Assembly: GCF_003702705.1 (NCBI RefSeq)
Contig: NZ_QZMN01000013.1
Location: 1 to 64,000 of the forward strand
Direction of reading: 5' to 3'
DNA length: 64,000 nucleotides
Source: Ornithinimicrobium cerasi
GTDB lineage: Bacteria > Actinomycetota > Actinomycetes > Actinomycetales > Dermatophilaceae
Made by a program: the position numbers and the translations under genes
Shown here: in pieces, positions 43,601-51,633 of the stretch
How the letters are laid out: each line of letters opens with the position of its first letter
Numbering within the stretch: position 1 is the stretch's first letter
Notes under the pieces: model-generated
Database searches by the model: none
What the model saw: only the letters and a program-made list of their open reading frames with translations
What the model was told of the DNA's origin: nothing

Positions 43601-45605
43601 CGAGCTGCTGGGACGGGGCGAGGGTGCCTCGCTGCGCGACCTGCTCGACCCGGAGGTCGTCGCCCGGACCGAGGCCGAGCTGCAGCGACTGACCCCCGAG
43701 CGCGCCGCCCGCGACGCGCAGGACGTGCTGGACCTCCTGCGGGTCCTCGGGCCGTTGTCGACCGGGGAGGTCCTGGCCCGCAGCCAGGAACCTGTCCGCG
43801 ACGCCGTCCCCGGCTGGTTGTCGGACCTGGCCGAGGCCCGACGTGTGATCGAGGTGCGGGTCGCGGGTGAGCAGCGGTGGGCGGACGCCCAGGACGCGGC
43901 CCGGTTGCGCGACGCCCTCGGGACGGCCATCCCGGTGGGGGTGCCGGCCGCCTACCTCGAGGGTGTCGACGACCCGCTCGGCGACCTCGTCGTCCGCTAC
44001 GCCCGCACGCACACCCCGTTCACCCTGCCGGACCTCGCGACGCGGCTCGGGCTCGGGCCGGCGGTCGTGCGCGACGCCACCCGCAGGCTCGCGTCCGCGG
44101 GCCGGCTCGCCGAGGGTGCGCTGGTCCCGCACGGGACGGGCGCCGAGGACCTCTGCGACGCCGAGGTGCTCCGGCTGCTGCGCCGACGCTCGCTGGCCGC
44201 CCTGCGCCAGGAGGTCGAGCCCGTCCCGCAGACGTCCTACGCCCGGTTCCTGCCGCGCTGGCAGGGGGCGACCCTGCTCGGCGCCGGGGAGGGCGAGCAG
44301 CTGCGCGGGGTCGACGGCGTGCTGCGTGCCGTGGAGCAGCTCGCCGGCGCCCGCCTGCCGGCCTCGGCCGTCGAGTCCCTGATCCTCCCGGCGCGGGTGC
44401 GCGACTACTCCCCCGCGCTGCTCGACGAGCTGATGACGTCCGGCGAGGTGCTCTGGCAGGGGCACGCCAGCCTGCCCGGGGACGACGGGTGGGTCTCCTT
44501 CCACCTGGCGGACACGGCATACCTGACGCTGTCCCCTCCCGAGCCCCTGCAGGACGAGGCCACCGCCCGGGTGCTCGAGCTGCTGGAGCGGGTGCCGGGG
44601 GGCGCCTACCTCTTCCGCTCGCTCTCCGACGCACTCTCCCTGACCGACGACCAGGCGCTGGTCACGACGCTGTGGGACCTCGTGTGGTCCGGACACGTGA
44701 GCGCGGACACCTTCGCGCCCGTGCGAGCCCTCCTCGGGGGCGGCCGGACGGCCCACCGCGCCCGCCGGGCACCTGCCCGTGCCGGGCGGTGGTCCCGCTC
44801 GTCCGTGGCCCTGGGCCAGCGTCCCTCCCGCCCGGCCATGCCGGTCCGCTCCGGCCCGCCCAGCGCCACCGGGCGTTGGTCGCTCCTGCCGCCGGTCGAG
44901 ACCGACCCGACCGTCCGCTCGCTCGCCACCGCCGAGCAGCTCCTCGACCGCTACGGCGTCCTCACCCGGGGGTCGGTGGTCGCGGAGGGGATCGCCGGCG
45001 GGTATGCCGGGGTCTACCGCGTGCTGGCGGGCGCGGAGGAGGCCGGGCGGGTGCGGCGGGGCTACGTGGTCGAGGGCCTCGGGGCGGCGCAGTTCGGCAC
45101 GGCCGGGGCGATCGACCGGCTCCGCGCGCTGGAGGGCGGCGCGGGGGCGGACCAGCCGGGGCGGGCTGCGGAGGTGGTGCTGCTGGCGGCGACCGACCCG
45201 GCCAACCCCTACGGCGCAAGCGTGCCCTGGCCCGACCGGCAGGCCGGCGAGGCCCCGGACGGGTCATCGAGCGGAGGCCCGGCCGACACCGTGGCGGCCA
45301 CCCACCGGCCCGGTCGCAAGGCGGGGTCCATGGTCGTCCTCGTCGACGGGGCCCTCGTGCTCTACCTCGAGCGCGGCGGTCGCACCGCGCTGACCTTCCC
45401 CCCGCCGGTCGACCTGCCGGACGCCGCGGTGTGGGGCGCGGTGGCGACGTCCCTCGTGGGCGTGGTGCGGTCGGGCGCGCTGCGCAGCCTGACGATCGCC
45501 CGGGTCGACGGCGCGCCCTCGATCGGCTCGGCCTCCCCCCTCGCCACCGCCCTGGTGGAGGCCGGCTTCCACACGGCGCCGCAGGGCCTGAGACTGCGCC
45601 GGTAG
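40617..45605 (+). CDS. lhr: ATP-dependent helicase Lhr
   Basis: A 1662-residue superfamily 2 DNA helicase. Walker A is VAPTGSGKTLSAF (near 51), motif II is VDEVHAV (near 199), motif III is SAT in GLSATVRP and motif VI is GLQRVGRAGHQ. The Lhr core is followed by the winged-helix, beta-barrel and large C-terminal domain typical of actinobacterial Lhr, which translocates on ssDNA in repair. It is about 150 residues longer than mycobacterial Lhr; part of the excess is a low-complexity linker (about 375-430) that carries a GGTATGCCG word translated as A-R-H-T-P. Five such words lie in this gene. GTG start, with CACAGT six bases upstream. A Nei-type glycosylase, its usual neighbour, is 5 kb away. 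Confidence 0.95.
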   Translation: MTTQHLDHAAVLDRFSPATRAWFTASFPGPTAAQTGAWDAISRGEHTLVVAPTGSGKTLSAFLWAIDRIVTSPPPTPRSAERARARRSTPAPAADRGAAEVERGRCRVLYVSPLKALAVDVERNLRSPLVGIGHAATRLGMPSPAVSVAVRSGDTPAAERRTFAREGAEILITTPESLFLLLTSQARAALSGVESVIVDEVHAVAGTKRGAHLAITLDRLDALLERPAQRIGLSATVRPVQEVARYLAGGRPVTTVQPPSTKRWDLQVVVPVPDMADPGATEQADVPAAPPARRTTAQDRVEHPDDWATGPGPQLPDLDDDGQVAEDVWAPSQDPAERASIWPHVERRVTDLIAGHTSTLVFTNSRRVAERFTARLNEDWEERQETPDGTGDGPEGPAQGRRARHTPAAPTQVMAQSGASRGAAPALARAHHGSVSKEQRAIIEDALKTGQLPAVVATSSLELGIDMGAVDLVVQVASPPSVASGLQRVGRAGHQVGAVSEGVFFPTHRADLVQTAVVVERMRAGMIEQLHVLANPLDVLAQQVVAMVAMDDWSVAELFDLVRRAASFAALPRALFEAVLDMLAGRYPGEDFADLRPRVEWDRVTDTLTARRGAQLLAVTSGGTIPDRGLYAVMLATGEGPGRRVGELDEEMVYESRVGDVFTLGTTSWRIEDITHDQVLVTPAPGQIGRLPFWKGEAQGRPAELGAAVGAFVRRVAGMPRTAALEELAGHGLDPWAADNLVTYLDDQRQATSHLPDDRTVVVERFRDEIGDWRVVVHSPWGRPVHGPWALCLAARMRERYGTDVQALAADDGIVLRLPDLGGWDESGSRTDSREEQARLDAEIAELLTLDPEEVADLVTQEIGGSALFASRFRECAARALLLPRRNPGRRQPLWQQRQRSAQLLEVAARYPTFPIVLEAVRECVQDVFDVSALVDLMRRVASREVRVVPVASTAPSPFARSLLMGYIAQYLYEGDSPLAERRAAALSLDPALLAELLGRGEGASLRDLLDPEVVARTEAELQRLTPERAARDAQDVLDLLRVLGPLSTGEVLARSQEPVRDAVPGWLSDLAEARRVIEVRVAGEQRWADAQDAARLRDALGTAIPVGVPAAYLEGVDDPLGDLVVRYARTHTPFTLPDLATRLGLGPAVVRDATRRLASAGRLAEGALVPHGTGAEDLCDAEVLRLLRRRSLAALRQEVEPVPQTSYARFLPRWQGATLLGAGEGEQLRGVDGVLRAVEQLAGARLPASAVESLILPARVRDYSPALLDELMTSGEVLWQGHASLPGDDGWVSFHLADTAYLTLSPPEPLQDEATARVLELLERVPGGAYLFRSLSDALSLTDDQALVTTLWDLVWSGHVSADTFAPVRALLGGGRTAHRARRAPARAGRWSRSSVALGQRPSRPAMPVRSGPPSATGRWSLLPPVETDPTVRSLATAEQLLDRYGVLTRGSVVAEGIAGGYAGVYRVLAGAEEAGRVRRGYVVEGLGAAQFGTAGAIDRLRALEGGAGADQPGRAAEVVLLAATDPANPYGASVPWPDRQAGEAPDGSSSGGPADTVAATHRPGRKAGSMVVLVDGALVLYLERGGRTALTFPPPVDLPDAAVWGAVATSLVGVVRSGALRSLTIARVDGAPSIGSASPLATALVEAGFHTAPQGLRLRR

Positions 45606-45694
45606 GCCGCACCGATCGGGTCCGTGGACCGAGGCCCACAGCTGGTCCACCACCGTGGGCGCCCGGCCGGCGACCCGGGCCCAGCGGAAAGGTG

Positions 45695-45724
45695 TTGCCT
45701 CCGGGCAGGACCCCGCCCTAGCGT
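45695..45724 (+). promoter_or_regulatory. Promoter upstream of the ABC-F gene
   Basis: TTGCCT (45695-45700), an 18-base spacer and TAGCGT (45719-45724). Seven bases later comes an ATG at 45732, so transcription should begin on that ATG, 93 bases ahead of the ABC-F start. Confidence 0.6.
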
Positions 45725-45731
45725 CTGCCGC

Positions 45732-45746
45732 ATGTGGATGTCCTGA
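45732..45746 (+). CDS. Possible leader peptide MWMS
   Basis: ATG TGG ATG TCC TGA, positioned exactly at the predicted transcription start and therefore translatable without a Shine-Dalgarno sequence. It is in frame with the ABC-F gene, and this TGA is the only stop between the two ATGs, so read-through would add an Arg/Pro-rich N-terminal extension. Short leader peptides control several antibiotic-inducible ABC-F genes by ribosome stalling; here that is an inference. Confidence 0.4.
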   Translation: MWMS

Positions 45747-45824
45747 GCGCCGCACCCGCCGCACCCGCTGCGCCGCCGCACCCGACGCGCGCGAACGGGG
45801 CCCCGACCCGACCTCCGGAGTGCC

Positions 45825-47540
45825 ATGACCCAGCCGTTCCTGCTCCCCACCCCCACCTCGACCCGGTCGGACCACCTGCGCGTCGACGGTGTCTCACGTT
45901 CCTTCCCCGACCGTCGCGTCCTCACGGACGTGTCCTTCGTCGTGCCCGCGGGCGAGGTGGCCTGCCTCGTCGGCGAGAACGGCTCGGGGAAGTCGACGAT
46001 GCTCCGCATCGCCGCGGGGTATGACGTGCCCGACGCCGGCACGGTCTCCGCACCCGGCACCGTCGGGCTGTTCCACCAGGAACCACCCTTCTCCCCTCGC
46101 CTGACCGTCGCGGAGGTGCTGGACGACGCCGTGGCCGAGGTCCGCGGTCTCGCGCTCCGCGTAGAGCACGAGGGGCAGGCCCTGGCGGACGGCGACCACG
46201 GCGCGGCGACCCGCCTCCCCGAGGCGATCGAGGCCGCCGGTCGTCGCCACGCCTGGGACGTCGACCACCGCGTCGACCGGGTGGTGGCGGGACTGGGGCT
46301 GGGCGGGCTCGCACGCGGGCGACGGGCCGAGGCTCTCTCGGGCGGGCAGGTGTCCCGCCTGTCGCTGGCCTGGCTGCTGCTGCGCTCCCCCGACACGCTG
46401 CTCCTCGACGAGCCGACCAACCATCTCGACGACGAGGGCACCGCCCTCCTCGTCGAGCTGCTGCGCGGATGGTCCGGCCCCGTGCTGGTGGCCAGCCACG
46501 ACCGGGCCTTCCTGGACGAGGTCGCCACCACTCTCCTCGACCTCGACCCCGCGCCGACGCCCCACGCGCTCGTCCGGTACGACCTGGACTCACCCGGCTC
46601 CGGCTTCGGGGTGACCAGGTTCACCGGCGGCTACACGGCATACCTGCGGCAGCGGCGGGACGAGCGGGCCCGGTGGTCGCGCAGGTACCGGGAGGAGCAG
46701 GCGGAGCTGGCGCGGCTGCGGGCCCGGTTGCGGGACGTCCACACCGTCGGTCACGTCGACCGGCCGCCACCCAGCGAGGTGCGTAGCAGCAGGAAGTTCT
46801 ACGCCGACCGCAACGCCAAGGTGGTGGCGCGCCGCGTCGACGACGCACGGACCGCGCTGACGAGGCTGGAGGAGGGACAGGTCCGCAGGCCCCCCGCGCG
46901 ACTGCGTTTCCGCGGGCTCGGGCCGCCCGGGAGCCGTCCGGCCGCCCGGGCGGACGCCGCCCCGCCCGTGCTCTCGGCGGACGCCGTGTCGGTCCCGGGG
47001 CGCCTGGCACCGACGAGCCTGAGCCTCCCCGCGCGTGGGCGCCTGCTGGTCACCGGCGCGAACGGCTCCGGGAAGTCCACGCTCCTCTCCGTCCTGGCCG
47101 ACCAGCTCTCACCCCACGCCGGCTCGGTGACCCGGATCCCGGGGCTGCGGGTCGGGCTGCTCGCCCAGGAGCCCGTCCGGCGCGACCCCGGACGGAGCGT
47201 CCGGGCCAGCTACGCGGCCGCGGTCGGGGCCGGCCTGGCCGGACTCACCCCGTTGTCGTCGTTCGGCCTGGTGGCCGGACGGGACGAGAACCGGCCGGTC
47301 GGGACGCTGAGCGTCGGTCAGCGCCGGCGCCTGGACCTGGCGGTCCTGCTCGCCGACCCGCCGGACGTGCTGCTCCTGGACGAACCGACCAACCACCTGT
47401 CCCTGCTGCTCGTCTCCGAGCTCGAGCTGTCCCTGCCCGACTACCCCGGCGCCGTCCTCGTGGCCACCCACGACCGGTGGCTGCGGGAGGACTGGGCCGG
47501 GGAGCGGCTCCACCTGGAGGGGCCGCCCGACCAGCGCTGA
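45825..47540 (+). CDS. ABC-F ribosome-protection-type ATPase
   Basis: 571 residues with two nucleotide-binding domains and no TM segments. Domain 1 has GENGSGKST, LSGGQVSRL and LLLDEPTNHLDD; domain 2 has GANGSGKST, LSVGQRRRL and LLLDEPTNHL. The linker between them (about 265-345) is a basic helical arm that in this family reaches into the ribosomal exit or peptidyl-transferase region. The size and basic linker resemble actinobacterial self-resistance proteins such as TlrC and VarM more than housekeeping EttA. The ATG has GGAG four bases ahead. The next gene, an EamA transporter, follows by three bases. Resistance function is inferred. Confidence 0.9.
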   Translation: MTQPFLLPTPTSTRSDHLRVDGVSRSFPDRRVLTDVSFVVPAGEVACLVGENGSGKSTMLRIAAGYDVPDAGTVSAPGTVGLFHQEPPFSPRLTVAEVLDDAVAEVRGLALRVEHEGQALADGDHGAATRLPEAIEAAGRRHAWDVDHRVDRVVAGLGLGGLARGRRAEALSGGQVSRLSLAWLLLRSPDTLLLDEPTNHLDDEGTALLVELLRGWSGPVLVASHDRAFLDEVATTLLDLDPAPTPHALVRYDLDSPGSGFGVTRFTGGYTAYLRQRRDERARWSRRYREEQAELARLRARLRDVHTVGHVDRPPPSEVRSSRKFYADRNAKVVARRVDDARTALTRLEEGQVRRPPARLRFRGLGPPGSRPAARADAAPPVLSADAVSVPGRLAPTSLSLPARGRLLVTGANGSGKSTLLSVLADQLSPHAGSVTRIPGLRVGLLAQEPVRRDPGRSVRASYAAAVGAGLAGLTPLSSFGLVAGRDENRPVGTLSVGQRRRLDLAVLLADPPDVLLLDEPTNHLSLLLVSELELSLPDYPGAVLVATHDRWLREDWAGERLHLEGPPDQR

Positions 47541-47543
47541 GGC

Positions 47544-48488
47544 GTGTGGTCCACTGTGCCGGTGACGCGACGGAACAGCTCTCCCGGTGCGGCGCTGGCC
47601 GCGGTCGGCGCCGCCGCGTTGTGGGGGACGACCGGGACCGCACAGGAACTCGGCCCGGACGGCACGGACCCCGTCACCGTCGGCGCGCTGCGCATCCTGC
47701 TCGGTGCCCTGGTCCTCGGAGTGCTCGCCCTCCGCCGCCCCTCCGGGCCGGCACTGACCGGCTCCGGGCTCCCCGGCAGGCTCCCCGGCCCCGCGGTGGT
47801 GCTGCTCGGCGGGGTCTGCGTGGCGGCCTACCAGGCGTGCTTCTTCGTCGGCGTCGACCGCGCGGGCGTGGCGGTCGGCACCGTCGTCGCGCTCGGGGTC
47901 GCCCCGCTGGCCACCGGGCTGCTCGGGCTCCTCCTCGGGGAGCGGCCGGACGCCCGCTGGGCGGTCGCGACGAGCGGCGCGGTCGTGGGGGTCGGCCTGC
48001 TGGTGCTCGGCACGGGAGCCGGCGCCGCAACGGACACGCCCGACCCCCTCGGGCTGGTCGCTGCCGCGGGGGCCGGGGTGTCGTACGCGGGCTACACCGT
48101 CGCCGCCCGGACCCTCCTGGTGCGTGGGGTCCGCGGGACCACGGTGATGGCCGCCTTCTTCGCCCTGGGTGCCGTGCTCCTGGCCCCCACCCTCCTCGTG
48201 ACGGACCTCGGCTGGCTGACCACCCGCCCGGGCGTGCTCATGGTGCTGTGGCTGGGTGTCGTCGCGACCGGTGTGTCCTACCTGCTGTTCCAGCGGGGGC
48301 TCTCGCACCTGTCGGCACGCACGGTGGCGACCCTCTCCCTCGCCGAACCGGTGACCGCGACGCTGCTCGGGGTGCTGGTCCTGCGCGAGAGGCTGGCGCC
48401 GCTCACAACCACGGGGATCGCTGTGGTCGTGCTCAGCCTGCTGGTCATGGCCGTGCCCGGACGCCGCCTCAGCCGGGCCGCCGGGTGA
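47544..48488 (+). CDS. EamA/DMT-family transporter
   Basis: 314 residues, about ten TM segments in two EamA repeats (about 18-150 and 165-305). GAAALWGTTGTAQEL and YQACFFVGVDRAGVAVGTVVALGVAPLATGLLGLL are typical of repeat 1; SLAEPVTATLLGVLVLRERL of repeat 2. Start is uncertain: GTG at 47544 (three bases after the ABC-F stop), 47556 or 47562. Close packing behind the ABC-F gene suggests a two-gene unit, perhaps export plus ribosome protection. Its end overlaps the convergent gene by 20 bases. Confidence 0.87.
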   Translation: MWSTVPVTRRNSSPGAALAAVGAAALWGTTGTAQELGPDGTDPVTVGALRILLGALVLGVLALRRPSGPALTGSGLPGRLPGPAVVLLGGVCVAAYQACFFVGVDRAGVAVGTVVALGVAPLATGLLGLLLGERPDARWAVATSGAVVGVGLLVLGTGAGAATDTPDPLGLVAAAGAGVSYAGYTVAARTLLVRGVRGTTVMAAFFALGAVLLAPTLLVTDLGWLTTRPGVLMVLWLGVVATGVSYLLFQRGLSHLSARTVATLSLAEPVTATLLGVLVLRERLAPLTTTGIAVVVLSLLVMAVPGRRLSRAAG

Positions 48489-49338
48489 GGACGTCGGGGT
48501 CCTCGAACATCGCCTGGAGGATCTGGGCGCTGCGCACCAGGTAGAACCCGTCGGTGGCCCGCTCGTCGACGGTGTAGACCACGTCGACCCGCCGGCGCGC
48601 CACGACCGCGCCGTCGGCGTCGACCACCGGCTCGGGCCGGATCGTGCCGATCGAGACGAACACCGTGGCCGTGCCCTGCTGGTAGAGGTGGTGGAACGGC
48701 GCCTCCGCCTGGAGGGAGCCGAGGTTGACCAGGTAGGCGCTGGCGTAGACGGGGATCGCGTCCTGCAGGACACGCGGCAGCAGGTTGAGGCCGTCCAGGG
48801 TCCAGACCGTCCGGGCGACTCCCGCCAGGACCGGACCGGGGAGGCGGCCCAGGGTGTCGACGAGCCGGTCGGTGTCGTCGCGGTCAGCGCCGCGGGAGCG
48901 CGCCAGGACGGTGTCGACCATCTCGCGCACCTCGTCCACGGTCTCGGTCCCGGTGAAGCGGAGCTGCGCCTGCACCTCCGGCGCCTCGTCGGTGAGAGCC
49001 TGCTTGACCGTGAAGGAGAAGGTGATGTCGCGGTGCTCGTAGGTGCGCCCGCCGACCCCGGCGATGAACCGGTTGAGCTCGGGCCGCAGGAGGTAGAGCC
49101 GGGCCAGGGCGGTGAGGAAGACGTGGAAGAAGCGCAGCCGTTCCTGCTGCGGACGGTCGGCGTTGACGACCTCGAGCCAGTGGACGAGGCGGTCCACGTC
49201 CAGGCGCTGGGGGTAGTAGACCGTCGACTCCACCCGGGTCCGCATCAGGTGCGGGACGACCCGGCGCATGGTCGGCAGGTCCGTCACGAGCCGCCCGTCA
49301 CGCCGCCCGCGCGCCAGCCGTCGACCCGTCCAGAACAT
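48469..49338 (-). CDS. E2/CAT-fold acyltransferase-like protein lacking the catalytic His
   Basis: 289 residues. The body matches the catalytic domain of 2-oxoacid dehydrogenase acyltransferases (FFHVFLTALARLYLLRPELNRFI near 70-95; FVSIGTIRPEPVVDADGAVVARRRV). The family's DHRxxDG active-site motif is present at the right place but reads DERATDG, so the catalytic His is replaced by Glu. There is no lipoyl domain and no E1 or E3 gene nearby. It may be a binding or scaffold protein, or use different chemistry. GGAGG precedes the ATG. Confidence 0.75.
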   Translation of the reverse strand: MFWTGRRLARGRRDGRLVTDLPTMRRVVPHLMRTRVESTVYYPQRLDVDRLVHWLEVVNADRPQQERLRFFHVFLTALARLYLLRPELNRFIAGVGGRTYEHRDITFSFTVKQALTDEAPEVQAQLRFTGTETVDEVREMVDTVLARSRGADRDDTDRLVDTLGRLPGPVLAGVARTVWTLDGLNLLPRVLQDAIPVYASAYLVNLGSLQAEAPFHHLYQQGTATVFVSIGTIRPEPVVDADGAVVARRRVDVVYTVDERATDGFYLVRSAQILQAMFEDPDVLTRRPG

Positions 49339-49410
49339 CCGTCCTCCTCCGGTGACAGCCGCGATCCGCGGCAGCGACCGATGGTGGTGAGCCTACGGGT
49401 GCGGCACCGG

Positions 49411-50031
49411 TCAGGCGCCGGTGACCCGCGACAGCCGCGCGAATAGCCGTCCGTGCCGCCACGTGTGCACGACGAAGGAGGCCAGGAGCAAGCCGCCGAC
49501 CACGTCGATCGAGTAGTGCCCGCGGGCGAGCAGCAGCCCCGCGGACATGAGGAGGACCAGGAGCCACTGGAGCCGCCGCAGACCGGGCCGGTCCACCGGG
49601 GTGAGCAGGGCCAGCAGGGTCATGGCGGCGACGTGGCCGGAGGGAAACATCCCGTAGTTCTGCGGCGTGAAGATGAAGGGCCCCTCCCCCTGGGCGGGAG
49701 CGAGGGGGGTGAGCACCATGATCCCGGCCCGCAGCAGGTACATCACCGCGAACACCGTGCCGACGGCAGGGAGCCGGTGCAGGTCTCGCCGCAGCAGGTC
49801 GACAAGGAGGATCGCGAAGCCGAGGACGAGCGCGAGGACGGTGAGCCAGCGCGCCGGGCGGACGTACGGGAGCAGCTCGAAGAGCAGGTCGTCGGGCCGG
49901 ACGGCGTCGGCGAAGCGCTCGGCCAGCAGGGAGTTGGCGAGCGAGGTGGCGAGCAGCGCCAGGAGCCCGAGGCCGGCGGCCACGCCCCAGGCGGCGAGCG
50001 GCGAGGGCCGGCCCTCGGCGTCGTCGTCCAT
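49411..50031 (-). CDS. PAP2-family membrane phosphatase
   Basis: About 206 residues with six TM segments. PSGHVAAMT and RGHYSIDVVGG are the phosphatase motifs C2 and C3 of the PAP2/sphingomyelin-synthase-like family; the lipid phosphate substrate is unknown. I prefer ATG 50031 (MDDDAEGRP), which has GGAGG eleven bases upstream; ATG 50094 would add 21 residues. Stands alone between two opposed genes. Confidence 0.85.
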   Translation of the reverse strand: MDDDAEGRPSPLAAWGVAAGLGLLALLATSLANSLLAERFADAVRPDDLLFELLPYVRPARWLTVLALVLGFAILLVDLLRRDLHRLPAVGTVFAVMYLLRAGIMVLTPLAPAQGEGPFIFTPQNYGMFPSGHVAAMTLLALLTPVDRPGLRRLQWLLVLLMSAGLLLARGHYSIDVVGGLLLASFVVHTWRHGRLFARLSRVTGA

Positions 50032-50145
50032 GTGGCCCGGCCCCTCCTCGACGTCGTCGGCGGGTCCGACCTGGCGGCCGGTGGTCGCGAGCATAGCGGC
50101 TGGCCGGGACGGCTCCCCCGGGGCGGGACCGCCGGCGCGGCGTCC

Positions 50146-50151
50146 TAGATT
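50146..50151 (+). promoter_or_regulatory. -10 element of the AhpD-like gene
   Basis: TAGATT followed by six bases and ATG; no Shine-Dalgarno sequence, so probably leaderless. Confidence 0.5.
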
Positions 50152-50157
50152 GACCCC

Positions 50158-50748
50158 ATGAGCACCGCCGCCGACCCCTCGATCTCCGCCCTGCCCCTCC
50201 CCTCCGCGGAGGACGTGCCGGACGGAGTGCGCCGGCTGTGGGACAGGTCGCGGGAGGTCTTCGGCTTCGTGCCCAACGTCTTCGTGGCGCAGGCGTACAA
50301 CGGCGAGCAGTTCCAGGCCTGGTGGAGCTACTTCAACCTCCTCGTCAACAAGGAGGGCCACCTGACCAACGCCGAGCGAGAGCTCCTCGCCGTCGTGGTC
50401 AGCGGGCTCAACCGGTGCACCTACTGCGCGGTCTCGCACGGGGCGGCGCTGCGCCACCACACCGGGGACCCGGTCACCGCCGACCTCGTCGCCGTGAACT
50501 GGCGGCAGGCGGACCTGCCGGACCGGGAGACGGCGCTCGCGGACTACGCGGAGAAGCTCACGCTCACCCCCGCCGACGTCACCCCCGAGGACCTGGCGCC
50601 GCTGCGGGCGGTCGGGCTGGACGACCACCAGATCCTCGAGGCGGTCCAGGTCATCGGCATGTTCAACATGACGAACCGCATCTCCACCGCCCTGGCCATG
50701 GTCCCGAACGTCGAGTACCACGCGCAGGGACGGGCGCCGGGTGCCTGA
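50158..50748 (+). CDS. AhpD-like peroxidase-related protein (carboxymuconolactone decarboxylase fold)
   Basis: 196 residues, all-helical. [19 protein letters not shown] holds the CxxC and the downstream His of the AhpD active site, used for thiol-dependent peroxide reduction. Family blocks [11 protein letters not shown] and [16 protein letters not shown] are present. It starts a two-gene unit: its stop overlaps the start of the DNA glycosylase gene by eight bases. The pairing of an antioxidant enzyme with an oxidative-damage glycosylase is functionally coherent. Confidence 0.87.
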   Translation: MSTAADPSISALPLPSAEDVPDGVRRLWDRSREVFGFVPNVFVAQAYNGEQFQAWWSYFNLLVNKEGHLTNAERELLAVVVSGLNRCTYCAVSHGAALRHHTGDPVTADLVAVNWRQADLPDRETALADYAEKLTLTPADVTPEDLAPLRAVGLDDHQILEAVQVIGMFNMTNRISTALAMVPNVEYHAQGRAPGA

Positions 50749-51598
50749 GGGCGACGCCGTCTGGCGCACCGCCCGCCGGCTGCACCGCGGGCTGGCCGGG
50801 CAGGTCCTCGAGGGCAGCGACCTGCGGGTGCCCGCGGTGGCCACCAGCGACCTGTCCGGCCGCCGCACCATCGAGGTCGTGCCCCGGGGAAAGCACCTTC
50901 TCCACCGGGTGGAGGGAGACCTCACCCTGCACAGCCACCTGCGGATGGAGGGTTCCTGGCGGGTGCACCCGGTGGCGCGCCGGCACGCGCTGTCCGCGCG
51001 GCATACCGTGCGGGCCCTGCTGTGGACCGGCGAGCGGGTGGCGGTCGGGGACAGCCTCGGCATGCTCGACCTGGTCCGCACCAGCGAGGAGGACCGGGTC
51101 GTCGGCCACCTCGGCCCGGACCTCCTCGACCCCGGGTATGACGAGGCGCTGGCCCGGGCGAACGTGCTCGCCGACCCGGGGCGCACCGTGACGGAGGCGC
51201 TGCTCGACCAGCGCAACGTCGCGGGGATGGGCACCATCTTCACGGCCGAGCCGCTCTTCGTGCACGGCGTGCACCCCTGGTCACCGGTCGGCGAGGTCGG
51301 CGAGGAGCAGGTCGGCCAGCTGCTCGCGACCGCGCGGCGCATGCTCGTGCTCAGCTGCCGGACCGGTCGGACGACGATCACCGGGAGGGCCGACGTCAAC
51401 GCCGACGACGCCTGGGTCCACGGCCGGGTCGGGCTGCCCTGCAAGCGATGCGGGACCACGGTCCGGCTGGCGACCATCGGCCGGCAGCCCCAGGAACGGG
51501 TGATGTTCTACTGCCCCACCTGCCAGGGCGGGCGGGCGCCGACCGACGGGGGCGCCCGGCAGACGCCGCTGGGCCACGGGAGGCGCAGCTACGAGTGA
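50741..51598 (+). CDS. nei: Fpg/Nei-family DNA glycosylase (Nei2 type)
   Basis: 285 residues. The start is GTG, giving the mature N-terminus Pro-Glu-Gly-Asp ([11 protein letters not shown]), with Pro the catalytic nucleophile. The H2TH region contains [17 protein letters not shown] and the zinc finger is CKRCG with CPTC, 27 residues apart. The PEGD rather than PELP start points to Nei2 (oxidised pyrimidines). A C-terminal disordered tail follows the finger. It overlaps the AhpD-like gene by eight bases, implying co-expression. A GGTATGCCG word at 50999 makes A-R-H-T-V. Confidence 0.93.
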   Translation: MPEGDAVWRTARRLHRGLAGQVLEGSDLRVPAVATSDLSGRRTIEVVPRGKHLLHRVEGDLTLHSHLRMEGSWRVHPVARRHALSARHTVRALLWTGERVAVGDSLGMLDLVRTSEEDRVVGHLGPDLLDPGYDEALARANVLADPGRTVTEALLDQRNVAGMGTIFTAEPLFVHGVHPWSPVGEVGEEQVGQLLATARRMLVLSCRTGRTTITGRADVNADDAWVHGRVGLPCKRCGTTVRLATIGRQPQERVMFYCPTCQGGRAPTDGGARQTPLGHGRRSYE

Positions 51599-51619
51599 GC
51601 GGCCGGCCCCGGCCGGCAC

Positions 51620-51625
51620 TAGGCT
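51620..51625 (+). promoter_or_regulatory. -10 element of the GH13 gene
   Basis: TAGGCT, eight bases before the GTG; no Shine-Dalgarno sequence. Confidence 0.45.
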
Positions 51626-51633
51626 GGTCGACC

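Noticed and set aside
45813-45820. CTCCGGAG palindrome as a hairpin sequestering the ABC-F ribosome binding site
   Set aside because: With no loop bases it cannot fold on itself; only a weaker alternative pairing with upstream CGGGG is possible, so no hairpin is listed.
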